Shown here in pieces: positions 12,690-13,870 of a DNA stretch of 13,870 nucleotides. The stretch is from an uncultured Bacilli bacterium. Its GTDB lineage: Bacteria > Bacillota_I > Bacilli_A > RF39 > UBA660. The notes beneath the pieces are model-generated. The model was not told the DNA's origin. It ran no database searches and was given only the letters and a program-made list of their open reading frames with translations. Position 1 is the stretch's first letter. Each line of letters starts with the position of its first letter. Position numbers and translations under genes: made by a program. The stretch lies in assembly GCA_910580135.1 (NCBI GenBank), contig CAJTXC010000024.1, forward strand, positions 1 to 13,870, in the 5' to 3' direction.

Positions 12690-12821
12690 ATGGTGGCTAA
12701 AAAAGATAAAAAGAAGAAAAAAATAAAAATAAATTGGACTAAAATATTTATTTGGATAGCACTAATTGCAATGGTAGGATCTGCTTTTGCAGCAATTCTT
12801 TCGCCATTATTTTATAGTTAG
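12690..12821 (+). CDS. Single-span membrane micro-protein, Prli42/DUF4044-like
   Basis: 43-aa protein: a Lys-rich N-terminus (MVAKKDKKKKKIK) followed by one membrane span at about 16-38 (WTKIFIWIALIAMVGSAFAA) and a short tail. The layout and the 'W.kif.w..LiaMvgs..a' pattern resemble Prli42, the stressosome-linked membrane micro-protein of Bacillota, and the DUF4044 family; I cannot separate the two. The open frame extends back to 12561, but the ribosome-binding site GAGGTG (12681) fixes the start at 12690 or 12693. It is divergent from spoIIM and has its own terminator. Confidence 0.75.
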   Translation: MVAKKDKKKKKIKINWTKIFIWIALIAMVGSAFAAILSPLFYS

Positions 12822-12849
12822 AATACTTGCTTAAAGGTATTCTTTTTTT
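12820..12849 (+). terminator. Rho-independent terminator of the micro-protein gene
   Basis: AGAATACTT (12820-12828) pairs with AGGTATTCT (12835-12843) with one wobble around a 6-base loop, followed by a run of T. The left arm overlaps the TAG stop. Confidence 0.85.
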
Positions 12850-12861
12850 ATTTCTTAAAAA

Positions 12862-12867
12862 TATAAT
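12862..12867 (+). promoter_or_regulatory. -10 element consistent with a leaderless mRNA
   Basis: A perfect TATAAT lies 5 bases before the ATG at 12873, and there is no Shine-Dalgarno sequence between them. If used, transcription would start at or within a base or two of the start codon. Confidence 0.4.
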
Positions 12868-12872
12868 TTAAT

Positions 12873-13292
12873 ATGACGAGAGATAATGAGCGAATAAATA
12901 AAAAAGAATTTAACGAACAAAAAATCAAATTTTTAAACATTCAACTTATTGCTACAATAGGTTTTATTATAGCGCTTTCTATTTCTTATTTTCTCACTCT
13001 TGATAAAAAGCTATCTTTAGAAAAAAAAGACCGTTTATTTAGTGAAGAAGTTGCTCAAAACCTAGCTTTATTTCAGACTATTTTAGTATTCATTATCGCA
13101 TTATGCTTTTTATACATAAATTATAAGCAATATCAGATATCAAAAAAAGTTCATGATAGTGATGAACAAGATTTGCTTCTTCAAATAGAAACATCTATTT
13201 TTGCCATTATATCCGCGATAATAGGATTATATATTATCTTTAAAAATTATCGTAACAAAAATCTTGCTGTTGCGGAAACCGAGTTATTTTAA
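12873..13292 (+). CDS. Small three-span membrane protein, unknown function
   Basis: 139-aa protein with three predicted membrane spans (about 21-43, 64-83 and 106-123), a charged N-terminus and a charged loop at about 44-63 (LDKKLSLEKKDRLFSEEVAQ). I do not recognise a family. No ribosome-binding site precedes the ATG, but a perfect TATAAT ends 5 bases upstream, which fits a leaderless transcript. The stop codon overlaps the stop of the opposing minus-strand gene. No catalytic motif is seen; it could be a holin-like, regulatory or structural membrane protein. Confidence 0.65.
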   Translation: MTRDNERINKKEFNEQKIKFLNIQLIATIGFIIALSISYFLTLDKKLSLEKKDRLFSEEVAQNLALFQTILVFIIALCFLYINYKQYQISKKVHDSDEQDLLLQIETSIFAIISAIIGLYIIFKNYRNKNLAVAETELF

Positions 13293-13777
13293 GATTTACT
13301 TTTAGGCTTATCGATGATACTGTCTAGGTTTATACTAAGTGATTCTTCTGCCCTTTCTTTATCAATATAAAACTCGTTTGGTATAAGTATTTTACTAGTT
13401 TTTAAAAAATCAGTCGTTATATCCAATGAATAATTATACGCAATTAATAATTCTTCTTTTTTATTTGAAAAATAGTTCTTATATTCAAATTCATTTATTT
13501 TTATCTGATTATGTCTTTTTAAATAAAGTACTGAATAAATTCTAACTAAGCTAACTGGAAGGATTTCATTAGTGTTTGAGTAATTAAGTTCCTTTCCTAA
13601 AAAATTATAATCATTTATCGCATGAGCAAATACATAAATATTTATTAACATAGTATTAATATTTCTTATCCTAGGAACAAATAATTTTAATTCCTTTAAC
13701 TTGTTATTATAAAAACTTTTTTTAACACAGTAATTTTTATAATCATCGATACTAGTTAAACTATCATCTATATTCAT
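13289..13777 (-). CDS. Protein of unknown function, convergent gene at right edge
   Basis: 162-aa hydrophilic, mostly helical protein, rich in Asn, Lys, Ile and Tyr, ending in a basic tail (IIDKPKSKS). No family recognised. The middle (VPRIRNINTMLINIYVF, about 34-50) faintly recalls the R-x-I-x-N segment near the C-terminus of large KAP/YobI-like P-loop NTPases, so it may be the C-terminal remnant of a larger protein; this is a weak impression. ATG 13777 has no ribosome-binding site. The frame stays open for 17 codons upstream, to a TAA at 13831-13829, but has no ATG, GTG or TTG there. The missing start signals and the plus-strand terminator just beyond leave open that this gene is decayed or rarely expressed. 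Confidence 0.5.
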   Translation of the reverse strand: MNIDDSLTSIDDYKNYCVKKSFYNNKLKELKLFVPRIRNINTMLINIYVFAHAINDYNFLGKELNYSNTNEILPVSLVRIYSVLYLKRHNQIKINEFEYKNYFSNKKEELLIAYNYSLDITTDFLKTSKILIPNEFYIDKERAEESLSINLDSIIDKPKSKS

Positions 13778-13830
13778 ATGATTTAATAAATAAACAAAGA
13801 TTTTCTCATCATAATGGATGTATAATTTTT

Positions 13831-13869
13831 AGTGTGTGTAACTAGAAAATAGTTATATGCACTTTTTTT
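13831..13869 (+). terminator. Plus-strand terminator without an evident plus-strand gene
   Basis: AGTGTGTGTAACTA (13831-13844) pairs with TAGTTATATGCACT (13850-13863) around a GAAAA loop, followed by T7. The three non-standard pairs are all G-U on the plus RNA and would be A-C mismatches on the minus RNA, so it belongs to a plus-strand transcript. The last plus-strand gene ends more than 530 bases upstream. Confidence 0.75.
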
Positions 13870-13870
13870 C

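Noticed and set aside
1..13870. CRISPR arrays, tRNA, rRNA, T-box or known riboswitch motifs
   Set aside because: No regularly spaced repeats, no tRNA-like or rRNA-like segments and no conserved riboswitch core were recognised by eye; a covariance-model search was not possible.

Overview
The window is strongly AT-rich, with A/T-ending codons and heavy use of Lys, Ile, Asn and Tyr. TGA is used as a stop and Trp is coded by TGG, so the genetic code is standard and not the Mycoplasma code. Shine-Dalgarno sites of the AGGAGG type, a XerD recombinase, a SpoIIM homologue and a Prli42/DUF4044-like micro-protein point to a low-GC Bacillota lineage, probably an uncultured gut-type Bacilli or Clostridia. 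No rRNA, tRNA, CRISPR array, transposase or phage structural gene was seen.

Layout. (1) 1-2297, plus strand: the tail of an unidentified gene and its terminator, then xerD, a small HTH regulator with its own strong promoter, and a ZIP-family metal transporter closed by a terminator. (2) 2383-4358: a MATE-like multispanning membrane protein whose stop overlaps the start of an AraC-type regulator with a GyrI-like effector-binding domain, i.e. an efflux pump with its likely drug-sensing regulator. (3) 4392-7807: a 78-aa protein, an ABC exporter (TMD and ATPase fused) and a GNAT acetyltransferase, all overlapping by a few bases, followed by a radical SAM enzyme with a near-consensus promoter and its own terminator. 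This is the best candidate for an undescribed system (peptide or small-molecule modification and export, or self-protection). (4) 7867-9740: a tightly packed trio of an SMC/ABC-like AAA ATPase, a HAD-fold nucleotidase-like phosphatase and a DUF5662 protein with HD-like residues. (5) 9816-10527: a HEPN/MNT (HepT/MntA-like) toxin-antitoxin pair with both diagnostic motifs intact. (6) 10528-11087: 560 bases without a convincing gene. They hold several plus-strand hairpins, some followed by T runs, an inverted repeat that can pair in alternative ways, an AT-rich stretch with nothing recognisable, and a minus-strand terminator.

(7) 11088-12594, minus strand: an HTH regulator that is visibly less AT-rich than its neighbours, with a clear promoter carrying a helically phased direct repeat, and spoIIM with its terminator. 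(8) 12690-13870: a Prli42/DUF4044-like single-span micro-protein (plus), a three-span small membrane protein whose promoter position suggests a leaderless mRNA (plus), a convergent 162-aa protein of unknown function (minus), and at the right edge a plus-strand terminator with no evident plus-strand gene to serve.

All calls come from reading the sequence and recalling family motifs. No database search or folding program was run.
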